Assembly: GCF_900116565.1 (NCBI RefSeq)
Contig: NZ_FPCJ01000001.1
Location: 2,042,540-2,106,539 of the forward strand
Reading direction: 5' to 3'
DNA from: Thermoflavifilum thermophilum
GTDB lineage: Bacteria; Bacteroidota; Bacteroidia; Chitinophagales; Chitinophagaceae
DNA: 64,000 nt
In this document: in pieces, positions 28,262 through 37,782 of the stretch
Layout of the letters: each line of letters begins with the position of its first letter
Numbering within the stretch: position 1 is the first letter of the stretch
Program-made: the position numbers and the translations under genes
The notes under the pieces: generated by a model
Database searches by the model: none
What the model was told of the DNA's origin: nothing
What the model saw: only the letters and a program-made list of their open reading frames with translations

Positions 28262-28887
28262 GCTTTTTTCATCAATAAAAACTTACCGAAATCCACAATC
28301 TGATCCAGTGTATGGCTGCCGATCAGGTCAAAACTCAAGTTCACGGCCTTTTCAATAGCTGCATCGGTGAGTTCAAACTCCTTGCTTTCATCATGAATCC
28401 AGTACTTCAGCACAAAAAGCAGTTGTGCCCAGAAGCCGTATTTGTAGCGGTCAGAAAGCAAGGTGCGTTTTTTGATTTCTTTATTTTCCATGCCTGCCTG
28501 AATCAATTCCTGTACATAATCCAGAAAGGCATGGCGAAGGCTCTCCAGCTGGGAGCCTTGTGGTGATGGGATAAAGAGCCGGTTTTTTTGCAGCAAAATG
28601 TAACTCCGGTGTTGACGCAGTTGCTGAATCCAGAGGTAATAAAAAGCCAGCAATTTTTCCCGGGCCGAATAACGCTGATAGGTTTCATCCTGCCGCAGTT
28701 GCCGGATGGTATCTTCAAAGCTTTGTTTCCAGAAATCTTTTTCCAGTGCTGAAAACGACCCGTAATGGGCATAAAACTCCGGCTCAGTAATGCCGATATG
28801 TTTGGCAAATGCATACACGGAAGTCGGCCTGTGCCCATGCTCCAGCCAATATTGTTCGTAGGCCTGTATAATTTCAGTGGGTGTCAT
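28258..28887 (-). CDS. TetR/AcrR-family regulator
   Basis: The 209-residue protein has an N-terminal helix-turn-helix (ATEIIQAYEQYWLEHG-like start, then VYAFAKHIGITEPEFYAHYGS at about residues 24-44, cited in part) and a helical ligand-binding domain. The usual GVSxxxFYxHF recognition helix is present as GITEPEFYAHYG. It overlaps the UbiB-like gene by 4 bases, so it probably controls that operon and itself. The signal it senses cannot be inferred. Confidence 0.8.
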   Translation of the reverse strand: MTPTEIIQAYEQYWLEHGHRPTSVYAFAKHIGITEPEFYAHYGSFSALEKDFWKQSFEDTIRQLRQDETYQRYSAREKLLAFYYLWIQQLRQHRSYILLQKNRLFIPSPQGSQLESLRHAFLDYVQELIQAGMENKEIKKRTLLSDRYKYGFWAQLLFVLKYWIHDESKEFELTDAAIEKAVNLSFDLIGSHTLDQIVDFGKFLLMKKA

Positions 28888-29002
28888 GGCAAAGGTTTAA
28901 CACAGAAAAAACAAATCAGTTCAATTTACGAAGAAGATTGTGCAGTTCAGCAAACAGCTCTGCAGAGGCTGGGGAAATTAACGTTTTTTTGTATGCACCC
29001 CC

Positions 29003-32000
29003 ATGAAACCACGCATGAATAGCAACGTATGTAAGTGGGTTGCTCTCCTGAGCAACCGATGGGCTTTTCTATGGTGGGGATATTTGCTAAGTTGGGGATG
29101 GATGGGTCAGGCCGCTGCCCAGCAACATTGGCTGTGGAACAATCAGCGGGTAAAAAGACTGGCCGTGGTGGGGGATACTCTGAAGATTGACAGCCTGAGT
29201 ATTTTACCCGGAACGATCCGGATTGCAGGTATTGCCGATAGTTGTTATCAGCCCTATGAGCTGGAGGGGTACCTGGTCTGGAAATGTAAGCCACCGACAG
29301 ACAGTGTTTGGGTGAGTTATCGCGTATTTCATGAAGCTTTGGGGGCACCCGTATTTTTTCACAAACCGGATGCGTGGCGACAGGGATTTGCATTGAATCA
29401 TCCCTATACGCCCGAAGCCGGACAGGCTGCATCGGAAGGGTTTTTCCCAGGAAGGCTGCAGTACAACGGAAGCCTGGGCAGAAGCATTTCATTTGGGAAT
29501 ACCCAGAGCGTGATATTGCGTTCGGCCTTGAATCTGCAGGTTTCGGGCTATCTGGGCGACAGCATCCAGGTGCAGGCTGCCGTAAGCGATCAGCAGTTGC
29601 CTGTGCAGCCTGCGGGCAATACACTTACCCTGCAGGATCTGGATCAAGTGTATGTGCGCTTTATCCGCCGGCCCTATCAGTTGCAGGTGGGTGATTTTGA
29701 TCTGATGGGTCGAACCTATTTCATGCGTTTCTACAAACGGTTGCAGGGTATGGAAATCAGCAAGGGGATGGCCGATACCGGACTATCGTCCGGGTGGGCA
29801 TTTCGGATTGCCGGGGCAGTTTCCAGGGGAATCCAGGCCAGAAACGTGTTTCAGGGTCAGGAAGGTAATCAGGGGCCCTATCCGCTGCATGGCAACCAGG
29901 GGGAAACCCCAATCACGGTTCTGGCAGGTACGGAAAGGGTGTACCTGGATGGGCAATTGCTTCAGCGGGGAGAAGACCAGGATTACGTAATTGATTACAA
30001 CACGGGGCAGATCAGCTTTACTCCCAGGCGACTGATTACCAAGGATAGCCGTATTCAGGTGGAATTTGAATATGCCAACCAGCATTATGTAAACACACAA
30101 TGGTACGCAGAAGCAAACTGGCAGGCTACGCCACGCCTGCAGCTGGATATGCATGTGTACAGCAATACCGATAACAAACGGGCGCCCCTGCTGCAGCCAT
30201 TGGATGCCAGCCAGCAACTTTTTCTTCGCCGGATAGGTAATCAGGTAGATCAGGCTTTCTACCCCGATGCCGTTCCAGACACAAGCCTGACCCAGCACGT
30301 GCTCTATCGGCGCATTGACACGCTTGTGAATGGCATCTGGTATGACAGCGTGTTTCTGTACTCAACGGATGGAGCAGCCGATACCTTGTACAATGTGAGC
30401 TTCAGCTATGTGGGGCCAGGAAAGGGGGATTATGTGCTGGGTAGCACACTCGCCAATGGGCGGGTGTATATGTGGGTGGCACCTGTAAATGGTATGCACC
30501 AGGGTGATTATGTGGCGGCGGTATTGCTGGTAGCTCCCCGAAGCCAGCAACTCATCAGCCTTCACGTGCGAACCGAATGTTCATCTCACAGCATGCTGGA
30601 AGGCGAATGGGCCTGGAGCCAATTGAATGTCAACACCTTTGCACCTCCTTCAGCATCGGTGCAGCAGGGGATGGCTGCTCATCTCAGCTTCCAGGATCAG
30701 AGATCCCTGGGCCGCGCCGGCGGAAAGCCAATTCCTCTTAACACACAGCTGAATTACGATTTTGTATCGCATGGCTTCCAGGCATTGCAGCCCTTTCGTG
30801 AAGTGGAATTCAATCGTGCATGGAGCTTACCCTTAGACAGTGTGCTGGCACCGGCCGATGAACATCTGCTCTCCTTTTCCACGGGCATTTCCCGGTCAAA
30901 AGGTTGGGGCCTGCAATATGCCTGGCAGGGATACTGGCGGCTTGGGCAGGCAGCTGATCCGAAGCTGCAATTACAGGGAAACTCGCACCAGCTCACACTC
31001 CGGTATCTCCAGCCGGATTTTCATGCTACCAGCCAAGCTACCCTGACCCGGGTGAGCAGCCCCTTTTTCGTATCCACACTCTGGAAACCTCAAATTGTGC
31101 TATCGAAGTTCTGGCAAGGCAGTGGTACTTCCCAATGGGAGCTGACAACCAGTTGGAACCAGGAGAAAAATGCCATGCATCTGCAACCTGTGGATACCTT
31201 ATCGCCCGGAAGTTATGATTTTCAGATTACGCGGCTTGATTTATCCCGCGCTTCTCAGGATAACCGGGTGGGTATTAGCACTACTTACAGGTTGGACCGT
31301 GCTCCTCATGGTTATACAGGCTTTGGTATGGGCAGCATCAGTAAAACCATCAGGCTTTACGGAGATGTGAATCGCCCCATGCATCAGTTGCAGTGGAATA
31401 TAGCATACCGAAGTGTGGAGGTGCGTGACAGCCAGTTTTTGTTTCACCAGGATAGCAGCTTTACCAGCCAGGATGCCGGATCCCAGCTTATGGGCCAGCT
31501 GGTGGATCATATTGCGGTGGGTGGATGGATTGACCATCATCTGCTGTATGGCCTGGCCGGGGGGCAGCAGCAACAGCTTGCTTTTACCTACGTACCCGTA
31601 CCTGCCGGGCAGGGTCAATATGTGTGGGTTGATTACAACCACGATGGGATTCCCCAGGTCAATGAATTTCAACCGGCCGTGTTTGCAGATCAGGGCAATT
31701 ATGTGCGGATATTTACCCCGACCCAAACTTTTATTCCCACCCGGCTGGTCCAATGGGATGAACAGTTATCTATCCATCCATCGAAATGGGGGGAATCTTC
31801 GTGTTTTTTACTCCAATGGCTCACACAAATGCGTCTGGAAAGCCATTTGAACATTTCCCTTCAGCGGGCAGGTAACAAAGGACCATTAGTAAATCCTTTC
31901 AAACGGCAGGCGGATGCAACCCTTTTGGGACGTCAAAGCCTCATGAGCCATTCCATATTCCTGCAACCACACTCCGGTGTTTGGAGTGCCGATTATACCT

Positions 32001-32578
32001 TGCAAGCAATTGCCAATCGAAATTTCATGATTTATGGCCAGGAGTCGCATATCACGCGTCAGCATATTGCTCATGCCCGTTTGTTTTTTTTGTCCAGATA
32101 CGAATTTTCCATCGCATGGGAAATGGGAAGAATGCTGGATAGTATTGACCAGGTAATGGATCAGCGATATGATTACAGATTTAGGGCGCTCACACCCATG
32201 CTGCAATATATCTCCGGATCAGCTTTTCGTGTTTCCCTGGCTTACGGCTATAACCACAAACGGAACCGGCAGGCGTGGGGGGGAGAAACATATACGGGCC
32301 AGTCGCTTACCGGCACGTGCACCTGGAGTCAGCTATCGGCTACCCGACTTGAGTGCAGCCTGAGTTTTAACCATGTACAGTTTTCGGGCAATACACAAAG
32401 CCCTGCAGGATTCAGCATGCTGCAGGGCCTGTTGCCGGGGACCAACTGGTTATGGCATCTGGGTCTTATCCGGAGATTGGCGGGCAACCTGGAAATCAAC
32501 CTGGATTACGACGGACGTAAAACCGGTTCCGCCAGAATTGTGCATACCGGCACAGCTACACTCCGGGCTGTATTTTGA
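29003..32578 (+). CDS. Very large predicted outer-membrane beta-barrel protein of unknown function
   Basis: The 1191-residue protein has an N-terminal signal segment (hydrophobic WAFLWWGYLLSWGWMG, cleavage near AAAQ). The rest is rich in alternating aromatic/polar strands, ends in aromatic LRAVF like an outer-membrane barrel, and has a short sandwich-like stretch with VYLDGQLLQRGEDQDYVIDY near residue 314. An EF-hand-like calcium loop, DYNHDGIPQVNE, starts at residue 877. These marks recur in large Bacteroidota surface proteins related in style to SprA, but I cannot assign a named family. It stands alone, convergent with a coiled-coil gene. Nothing suggests its ligand. Confidence 0.7.
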   Translation: MKPRMNSNVCKWVALLSNRWAFLWWGYLLSWGWMGQAAAQQHWLWNNQRVKRLAVVGDTLKIDSLSILPGTIRIAGIADSCYQPYELEGYLVWKCKPPTDSVWVSYRVFHEALGAPVFFHKPDAWRQGFALNHPYTPEAGQAASEGFFPGRLQYNGSLGRSISFGNTQSVILRSALNLQVSGYLGDSIQVQAAVSDQQLPVQPAGNTLTLQDLDQVYVRFIRRPYQLQVGDFDLMGRTYFMRFYKRLQGMEISKGMADTGLSSGWAFRIAGAVSRGIQARNVFQGQEGNQGPYPLHGNQGETPITVLAGTERVYLDGQLLQRGEDQDYVIDYNTGQISFTPRRLITKDSRIQVEFEYANQHYVNTQWYAEANWQATPRLQLDMHVYSNTDNKRAPLLQPLDASQQLFLRRIGNQVDQAFYPDAVPDTSLTQHVLYRRIDTLVNGIWYDSVFLYSTDGAADTLYNVSFSYVGPGKGDYVLGSTLANGRVYMWVAPVNGMHQGDYVAAVLLVAPRSQQLISLHVRTECSSHSMLEGEWAWSQLNVNTFAPPSASVQQGMAAHLSFQDQRSLGRAGGKPIPLNTQLNYDFVSHGFQALQPFREVEFNRAWSLPLDSVLAPADEHLLSFSTGISRSKGWGLQYAWQGYWRLGQAADPKLQLQGNSHQLTLRYLQPDFHATSQATLTRVSSPFFVSTLWKPQIVLSKFWQGSGTSQWELTTSWNQEKNAMHLQPVDTLSPGSYDFQITRLDLSRASQDNRVGISTTYRLDRAPHGYTGFGMGSISKTIRLYGDVNRPMHQLQWNIAYRSVEVRDSQFLFHQDSSFTSQDAGSQLMGQLVDHIAVGGWIDHHLLYGLAGGQQQQLAFTYVPVPAGQGQYVWVDYNHDGIPQVNEFQPAVFADQGNYVRIFTPTQTFIPTRLVQWDEQLSIHPSKWGESSCFLLQWLTQMRLESHLNISLQRAGNKGPLVNPFKRQADATLLGRQSLMSHSIFLQPHSGVWSADYTLQAIANRNFMIYGQESHITRQHIAHARLFFLSRYEFSIAWEMGRMLDSIDQVMDQRYDYRFRALTPMLQYISGSAFRVSLAYGYNHKRNRQAWGGETYTGQSLTGTCTWSQLSATRLECSLSFNHVQFSGNTQSPAGFSMLQGLLPGTNWLWHLGLIRRLAGNLEINLDYDGRKTGSARIVHTGTATLRAVF

Positions 32579-32589
32579 GGTTTGTCGGC

Positions 32590-33561
32590 TCACAGAAATC
32601 CGCCCTTCTTCATGTCCACATCCCCCTGACCGATCAGGTAGCCGCTCTCATAGATTTCCACGTGATAGGTGCCGGGCTTAAAAGTGGAATTCTGCTTCCA
32701 GTCGATATCCACGTGCGTCTTTTTACCCGTTTCATAATTCACAGTCTTCATGGCTGTGTAGAGCTTTTCGGTACCATCGGCCAGGGTAAACCGGCCTGAT
32801 CCCAGTGCCTCTACTGCCAGTGGCTTGCCATCGGGATCGGTGATGCACACATAGATGTCTTTGGGCCCGGAAGGTGTAATCCGGTTTTCATCCAGGTCAA
32901 AGCTCACACGCATCATGTCGGCCCGTTTTGCCCGGGATGTTTCTACTTCTTTACCGCTTTTTTTCAGATGAAGCGGAATGATCTGTATATCCGATGCGTG
33001 CAGTACGCTTCCCAGTTGTACTTGCTGAGCCAACTGCTGGTTTACTTGCGTGGCGGTATCCAGGTTGCGTTTCAGGGAGTCTCTTTGCTGGGTCAATACT
33101 ATTTTCTCACCTTCCAGTTTTTCAATCTGGGCTTTGTAATTTTCAATGGTGGCATTTAGCTGCTGGATGAGTTGCCTGGCTTCTTCTAATTGGGCGCGGG
33201 TGGCATTGCGATCGTTCAGGATGCTCTGGATGCGGGCTTTCAGGGCGCTGATTTCTTTGTTGTTGGCTTTCAGCAAACTATCCATGTGGGTGTTCTGGGA
33301 TGTCAGCTGGTCAATCATGGCGTTGGCCGCTTCGTATTCCTTTTGCAGCTCATTGCGTGCCGAATCGGTGGAAGTAATTTGCTGGGTAAGCTGAATTTCC
33401 CTTTGTTTGTGCTGGGATTTGTCGTAAATCAGATAACCCCAGGTAGCCAGAAGGGCGACGATCAGGATGATGTACAATAAGCTTCGGCTCCCCTTTTTCT
33501 CGGGAGTAGGTTCTCCGCCTGCAGGAGCAGCGGATTCCTGATGAAAGTTAGTATCTGCCAT
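32590..33561 (-). CDS. Membrane-anchored coiled-coil protein of unknown function
   Basis: The 323-residue protein has a cytoplasmic Pro/Gly-rich N-terminus, one membrane helix (about residues 27-46, LLYIILIVALLATWGYLIYD) and a long coiled coil (about 50-175, heptads rich in Gln, Glu and Leu, with ALKARIQSILNDRNATRAQL in part). A beta-rich C-terminal domain (about 195-323) follows, with VYVCITDPDGKPLAVEALGS. The layout suits an envelope-spanning scaffold. It starts divergently from the exonuclease gene. No family name can be given. Confidence 0.75.
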   Translation of the reverse strand: MADTNFHQESAAPAGGEPTPEKKGSRSLLYIILIVALLATWGYLIYDKSQHKQREIQLTQQITSTDSARNELQKEYEAANAMIDQLTSQNTHMDSLLKANNKEISALKARIQSILNDRNATRAQLEEARQLIQQLNATIENYKAQIEKLEGEKIVLTQQRDSLKRNLDTATQVNQQLAQQVQLGSVLHASDIQIIPLHLKKSGKEVETSRAKRADMMRVSFDLDENRITPSGPKDIYVCITDPDGKPLAVEALGSGRFTLADGTEKLYTAMKTVNYETGKKTHVDIDWKQNSTFKPGTYHVEIYESGYLIGQGDVDMKKGGFL

Positions 33562-33637
33562 ACATGTAGGTTTTGGTGAAAAGATAAAAAATGTTTACAG
33601 CATTGTTTAATTTACAAAAATTGTACAACTTTTTTAT

Positions 33638-34384
33638 ATGTTAAATCAATTGAATTTATCTGAATTGTTGTTAATCGATATCGAAACGGTTCCCGGGCAG
33701 GCTCGTTTTGAAGAGATTTCTCCTGCCTTGCAAGAACTCTGGATAGAAAAGCATTCAAAAATTAAGCCAGAATCGGGAATACCTCCTTCGGAAGCTTATG
33801 CCGAGCGGGCGGGCATTTATGCAGAATTCGGAAAAATCATTTGCATCAGTGCCGGTTATTTTACAGCTTCGTCTGGCGATATCACCCAGGAGGCAGCAAC
33901 CCATTTTCAATTTCGGGTAACCTCGTTTTTCGGAGATCAGGAATCGGAAATTTTGCAGGATTTTTTTCAGGTCGTGAAAAAAGTTCAGCATAAGCCTGGA
34001 TTTCGGCTGGCCGGGCATAACATTCAAGAATTTGACCTGCCCTACATTTGCCGGAGGGCTCTCATTCAAGGTCTTGCCTTACCCGAAGCGCTGCAGCTGT
34101 ATGGCAAGAAGCCCTGGGAAGTGCCCGTGCTCGACACCTTGCATTTGTGGCGTTTTGGCGATTACAAGCACTATACCTCGTTGCAGCTGCTTACGACTGT
34201 TTTAGGGATTCCTTCGCCCAAAGAAGACCTGCATGGCAGTGAAGTGGCGAAGGTATATTGGCAGGATCATGATTTTGAACGAATAGTTCAATATTGCCAG
34301 AAAGATGTGGTGGCCGTTGCTCAGCTGTTGTTGCGCCTCCAGAATCTGCCTTTATTGGAAGACCAGGATATTCAGTATGTTTAA
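33638..34384 (+). CDS. Predicted 3'-5' exonuclease (DNA_pol_B_exo2 type)
   Basis: The 248-residue protein has the acidic exonuclease motifs in order: LLIDIETVPG near residue 12 (Exo I, Asp and Glu), HNIQEFDLPYICRRAL near 128 (Exo II) and YCQKDVVAVAQLLLRL near 220 (Exo III). This is the stand-alone polymerase-B exonuclease-like family, which acts on single-stranded DNA or RNA ends with two metal ions. The stop codon overlaps the end of the converging phosphoesterase gene by 4 bases. The partner process is unknown. Confidence 0.85.
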   Translation: MLNQLNLSELLLIDIETVPGQARFEEISPALQELWIEKHSKIKPESGIPPSEAYAERAGIYAEFGKIICISAGYFTASSGDITQEAATHFQFRVTSFFGDQESEILQDFFQVVKKVQHKPGFRLAGHNIQEFDLPYICRRALIQGLALPEALQLYGKKPWEVPVLDTLHLWRFGDYKHYTSLQLLTTVLGIPSPKEDLHGSEVAKVYWQDHDFERIVQYCQKDVVAVAQLLLRLQNLPLLEDQDIQYV

Positions 34385-35619
34385 ACAAATTCCAAAAGGG
34401 TGATTTCAGGCAGAATACCTACCCGTCCGGGATAGCCGATAAAACCATAACCGCGGTTGACATACAAATACTGGTTGCCCTCGCGATACAGGCCTGCCCA
34501 TTCTTTGTACACATATTCGCAGGGACTCCATTTAAACCCGGGTATTTCCACGCCAAACTGAAATCCATGCGTATGACCTGAAAGGGTGAGCTGGATATCG
34601 GGGAACTCGGGTCTTACCTGCGCGTCCCAATGGGTGGGATCGTGGGAAAGCAAAATTTTGAATGGGTAAGCTTCGGTGCCGGCATAGGCTTTTTTCAAGT
34701 CGCCATAACGCGAAAAATGCCGCAGGGCGCTCCAGTTTTCTACGCCGATCAGGGCGATCTGCTGACCGTTGCGTTCCAGGATGGTATGGGCATTGTTGAG
34801 CATGTGCCAGCCCATCTCGGCTTCTATTTGTTTCAGTTTGGCCAGATTTTCGGCTTTAGCTTCGGGGCTGGGCCAGTGGGTATAATCGCCGTAATCGTGG
34901 TTGCCAAGAATGGCATACACGCCCATGGGCGCCTTCAGTTGGGCAAAGATTTCCTGGTAGCCCTCCATTTCTTCGTGATGGTTGTTGATCAGGTCGCCGG
35001 TAAAGAAGACGATATCGGGCTTCAGGTCCATGGCCATTTTCACACCATGAGCCACCTTATCGGGATGGGTGAAGCTGCCGGCATGGATATCGGAAATCTG
35101 CACCATGCGCAGCCCGCGAAAAGCTTCGGGTAGGTCGGGGAAATGGAGCTTTACATGGTGTACCCGATACCGATATTTGTTTGACATGCCATACAGCAGG
35201 CTGCTGTAGAGCACGCCTCCCACGATGAGTCCGGCGGCCGACAGGAATTGCGAGCGGCTGATTGATGCGTCGCGCACGGCGTCGCTCACCTCGCCATGGG
35301 GTGCCCATAACCGGGCCAACCAGACAATGCCCCGGCGAATATCGTCCAGTAAAAGCCATACATCCACCAGCATTTTGCCGAGGATGGCACCAATGGCAAT
35401 CGTATATCCCGTCATTCGCTGATGCGACGAGAGATGCCAGGCCCCTGAAAAAAACAAAAACGCATAACTCGCAAGGGAAAACAATCCATACAGCACATAC
35501 ACCACCAGTCGGGCTTTGCCATGCCATTCGTGCACCAGGGTGCGTACGGCTTGAAAGGCATACCAGTCAATAAGCACCAAAATCAGGATAATCCAACCGC
35601 TGCGCAATAAGGAAAACAT
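34381..35619 (-). CDS. Membrane-anchored metallophosphoesterase (YkuE-like)
   Basis: The 412-residue protein has about four N-terminal hydrophobic helices (residues 1-160) followed by a calcineurin-like phosphoesterase domain. Metal motifs are visible: ISDIHAGSF (D-x-H), FFTGDLINN (GD), LGNHDYGDY (GNHD), LLSHDPTHWD and LSGHTHGFQFG (GHxH). The family removes phosphate from lipid-linked or nucleotide substrates at the membrane. The FMN reductase gene lies 10 bases upstream on the same strand, so the two likely share a transcript. Confidence 0.9.
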   Translation of the reverse strand: MFSLLRSGWIILILVLIDWYAFQAVRTLVHEWHGKARLVVYVLYGLFSLASYAFLFFSGAWHLSSHQRMTGYTIAIGAILGKMLVDVWLLLDDIRRGIVWLARLWAPHGEVSDAVRDASISRSQFLSAAGLIVGGVLYSSLLYGMSNKYRYRVHHVKLHFPDLPEAFRGLRMVQISDIHAGSFTHPDKVAHGVKMAMDLKPDIVFFTGDLINNHHEEMEGYQEIFAQLKAPMGVYAILGNHDYGDYTHWPSPEAKAENLAKLKQIEAEMGWHMLNNAHTILERNGQQIALIGVENWSALRHFSRYGDLKKAYAGTEAYPFKILLSHDPTHWDAQVRPEFPDIQLTLSGHTHGFQFGVEIPGFKWSPCEYVYKEWAGLYREGNQYLYVNRGYGFIGYPGRVGILPEITLLEFV

Positions 35620-35629
35620 GGTTAGATGA

Positions 35630-36136
35630 TTATAGCGTCAAAAATTCTTCAATTTGCTGGTGGATCTGTTCCAGCGTTTTTTCATCCACGATTTCGCCCT
35701 GAGCACTCATCAGCTGCTTGACAGAAGAAATAGGCAATTTATTGGGGTGCACAATCACCTTCAGGAAATGCAGCACACCCGTAAAATGATCCAGTCCGCG
35801 GAGGTTGCCACCCCTTCCCTCAGCCACACCGGTAAGCAGGGCTTTCTTGTAATACCAGCATTCCTTGTAACGGGTTAGATCGATAAAAGTTTTCACCGCA
35901 CCCGAAAAACTGCCGTTGTATTCCGGTAAAATGAAAATAAACTTCTGTACGGGAATAATGAAGGTGTTTTCTATATGCTCCAGCTCAGCCGTACGTTTGT
36001 TGAGGTCTAATCCTTCCAGGGAAAGCAAATGGGCAGAAGCCGGATAGTCCTGCAGCAGGCGGATGTATTGTCGCGCGATTTGCAAGGTGCGGCTGCCCGG
36101 GCGATTGGTACCTGCAATAACGGTAATCTGATCCAT
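35630..36136 (-). CDS. NADPH-dependent FMN reductase-like flavoprotein
   Basis: The 168-residue protein has the flavodoxin-like fold with the FMN phosphate loop GTNRPGSRTLQIA at residues 9-21 and the later PEYNGSFSGAVKTFIDL at about 72-88, the signature of the NADPH_dep_FMN_red family. It reduces flavins or quinone-like acceptors in the cytosol. Its own -7 element lies 12-19 bases upstream, and the phosphoesterase gene follows 10 bases after its stop. Confidence 0.88.
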   Translation of the reverse strand: MDQITVIAGTNRPGSRTLQIARQYIRLLQDYPASAHLLSLEGLDLNKRTAELEHIENTFIIPVQKFIFILPEYNGSFSGAVKTFIDLTRYKECWYYKKALLTGVAEGRGGNLRGLDHFTGVLHFLKVIVHPNKLPISSVKQLMSAQGEIVDEKTLEQIHQQIEEFLTL

Positions 36137-36147
36137 CGTTTGCTGAG

Positions 36148-36155
36148 CAAACCTA
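36148..36155 (-). promoter_or_regulatory. -7 element TAGGTTTG of the FMN reductase gene
   Basis: Perfect TAnnTTTG match on the minus strand 11 bases before the ATG at 36136, giving a short leader. No -33 TTG at the usual distance. Confidence 0.5.
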
Positions 36156-36201
36156 CGGAAAAAGCCGGAGCCTGATTAATTCACAGTTCATCCACATCGG
36201 T

Positions 36202-36233
36202 TTGACGCTTTCAGGAGAATGGTTGTATTTTTG
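36202..36233 (+). promoter_or_regulatory. Full -33/-7 promoter of the MBL-fold hydrolase gene
   Basis: TTG at 36202-36204 (inside TTTG) and TATTTTTG at 36226-36233 are separated by 21 bases, the normal Bacteroidota arrangement. The expected transcription start lies near 36238, about 30 bases before the ATG. Confidence 0.65.
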
Positions 36234-36268
36234 TAAAATCCAGTTTTCGTTCATTAAATCTGCTTGAC

Positions 36269-36949
36269 ATGAGATTTACCTATTACGGTCATGCCTGTTT
36301 TGCGGTGCAGATTGGCCAGCATCATATCTTATTCGACCCTTTTATTACTCCTAACGAACTGGCCCGGCATATTGATATTCATCAGATTCCGGCCGATTAT
36401 ATCCTGGTTTCCCATGGCCATGCCGATCATGTGGCCGATGTAGCTGCCATTGCCAAACGGACAGGTGCTACCATCGTGTCCAATTTTGAAATCATTGAAT
36501 GGTTTCAGGCCCAGGGTTTTCAGAAGGTGCATCCGATGAATCATGGAGGAAGCTGGACATTTGATTTCGGCAGGGTGAAATATGTCAACGCCATTCATTC
36601 AAGCAAACTGCCCGACGGAGCTAACGGCGGCAATCCCGGTGGTTTTGTGTGTCAGACAGCTCAAGGGAATTTTTACTATTCCGGCGATACGGCCCTTACG
36701 CTGGATATGCAGTTGATTCCGCGTTTTGCGCGGATTGATTTTGCCATATTTCCGATTGGAGATAACTTCACCATGGGTTACGAAGACGCCTTAGTAGCTG
36801 CTGAGCTGGTGCAAACCGAGCGCGTAGTAGGAGTACATTACGACACTTTTGGGTACATTAAAATTGATAAGGAGGCTGCCCGCAAGGCTTTTCAGGAGGC
36901 CGGCCGCCAGCTGCTATTGCCTGCTATAGGTGAAACCATTGAAATGTAA
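36269..36949 (+). CDS. UPF0173-family metal-dependent hydrolase (MBL fold)
   Basis: The 226-residue protein has the metallo-beta-lactamase signature SHGHADHV at about residues 46-53 and the second metal site HSSKLPDGANGGNPGGFV near 110. YSGDTALT and the late GVHYDTFG complete the zinc ligands. This matches the UPF0173 family of small cytosolic hydrolases, whose substrate is not known. parA starts 32 bases after its stop and may be co-transcribed. Confidence 0.9.
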   Translation: MRFTYYGHACFAVQIGQHHILFDPFITPNELARHIDIHQIPADYILVSHGHADHVADVAAIAKRTGATIVSNFEIIEWFQAQGFQKVHPMNHGGSWTFDFGRVKYVNAIHSSKLPDGANGGNPGGFVCQTAQGNFYYSGDTALTLDMQLIPRFARIDFAIFPIGDNFTMGYEDALVAAELVQTERVVGVHYDTFGYIKIDKEAARKAFQEAGRQLLLPAIGETIEM

Positions 36950-36981
36950 GTTGATATTTGTTGTTTATTTGAACCGAATCC

Positions 36982-37782
36982 ATGGGAAAAATCATTGCTT
37001 TAGCCAATCAGAAAGGAGGTGTGGGCAAAACCACCACCGCTATTAATCTTTCGGCAAGTCTGGCCGTGTTGGAATACAAAACTTTGTTGGTGGACGCCGA
37101 TCCGCAGGCCAACAGTACAACCGGACTGGGCTTTGATCTGCGCAATATTCAACAAAGCGTCTATGATTGCATGGTCAACGAAGCCCGCGCCCGCGACGTA
37201 ATCTTGCAAACCGAAATGAAAGATCTTCAGCTATTGCCCGCGCATATCGACCTGGTTGGGGCCGAGCTGGAGCTGATTCATCATCCCAACCGGGAGCATG
37301 TGCTGAAACAGGTGCTGGAACCCCTGAAGCCAGAATATGATTTCATCATCATAGATTGTTCGCCCTCGCTGGGGCTGATTACCGTCAATGCCCTTACGGC
37401 TGCTGATTCGGTGATTATCCCCGTGCAATGCGAGTTTTTTGCACTGGAAGGTTTGGGTAAGCTGCTTAACACCATTAAAATTGTGCAAACCCGACTCAAC
37501 ACGGGTCTGGAAATTGAAGGTATTTTGCTGACCATGTATGATGGTCGCTTGCGGCTGAGCAATCAGATCCTGAGCGAAATCAGGCATCATTTCAAGGATC
37601 TGGTTTTCGATACCATTATCCACCGCAATACCCGGCTGGCTGAGGCGCCCAGCCTGGGCAAGCCGGCGGTGTTGTATGATGCCGATAGCAACGGCGCTTT
37701 GCACTATCTGAATTTAGCCCGTGAAATTCTCCAGAAAAACGATGCCACCCGCATTAAGTTGAAAGATAAAATCATTGCCTGA
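36982..37782 (+). CDS. parA: Chromosome-partition ATPase ParA (Soj)
   Basis: The 266-residue ATPase carries the deviant Walker A KGGVGKTT at residues 11-18 with the signature lysine, Walker A' LLVDADPQANSTTGLG and Walker B DFIIIDCSPSLGL. Length and motifs are those of chromosomal Soj/ParA, which binds DNA with ATP and moves ParB-parS complexes apart. Its TGA shares one base with the ATG of parB, so the two are translationally coupled. Confidence 0.95.
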   Translation: MGKIIALANQKGGVGKTTTAINLSASLAVLEYKTLLVDADPQANSTTGLGFDLRNIQQSVYDCMVNEARARDVILQTEMKDLQLLPAHIDLVGAELELIHHPNREHVLKQVLEPLKPEYDFIIIDCSPSLGLITVNALTAADSVIIPVQCEFFALEGLGKLLNTIKIVQTRLNTGLEIEGILLTMYDGRLRLSNQILSEIRHHFKDLVFDTIIHRNTRLAEAPSLGKPAVLYDADSNGALHYLNLAREILQKNDATRIKLKDKIIA

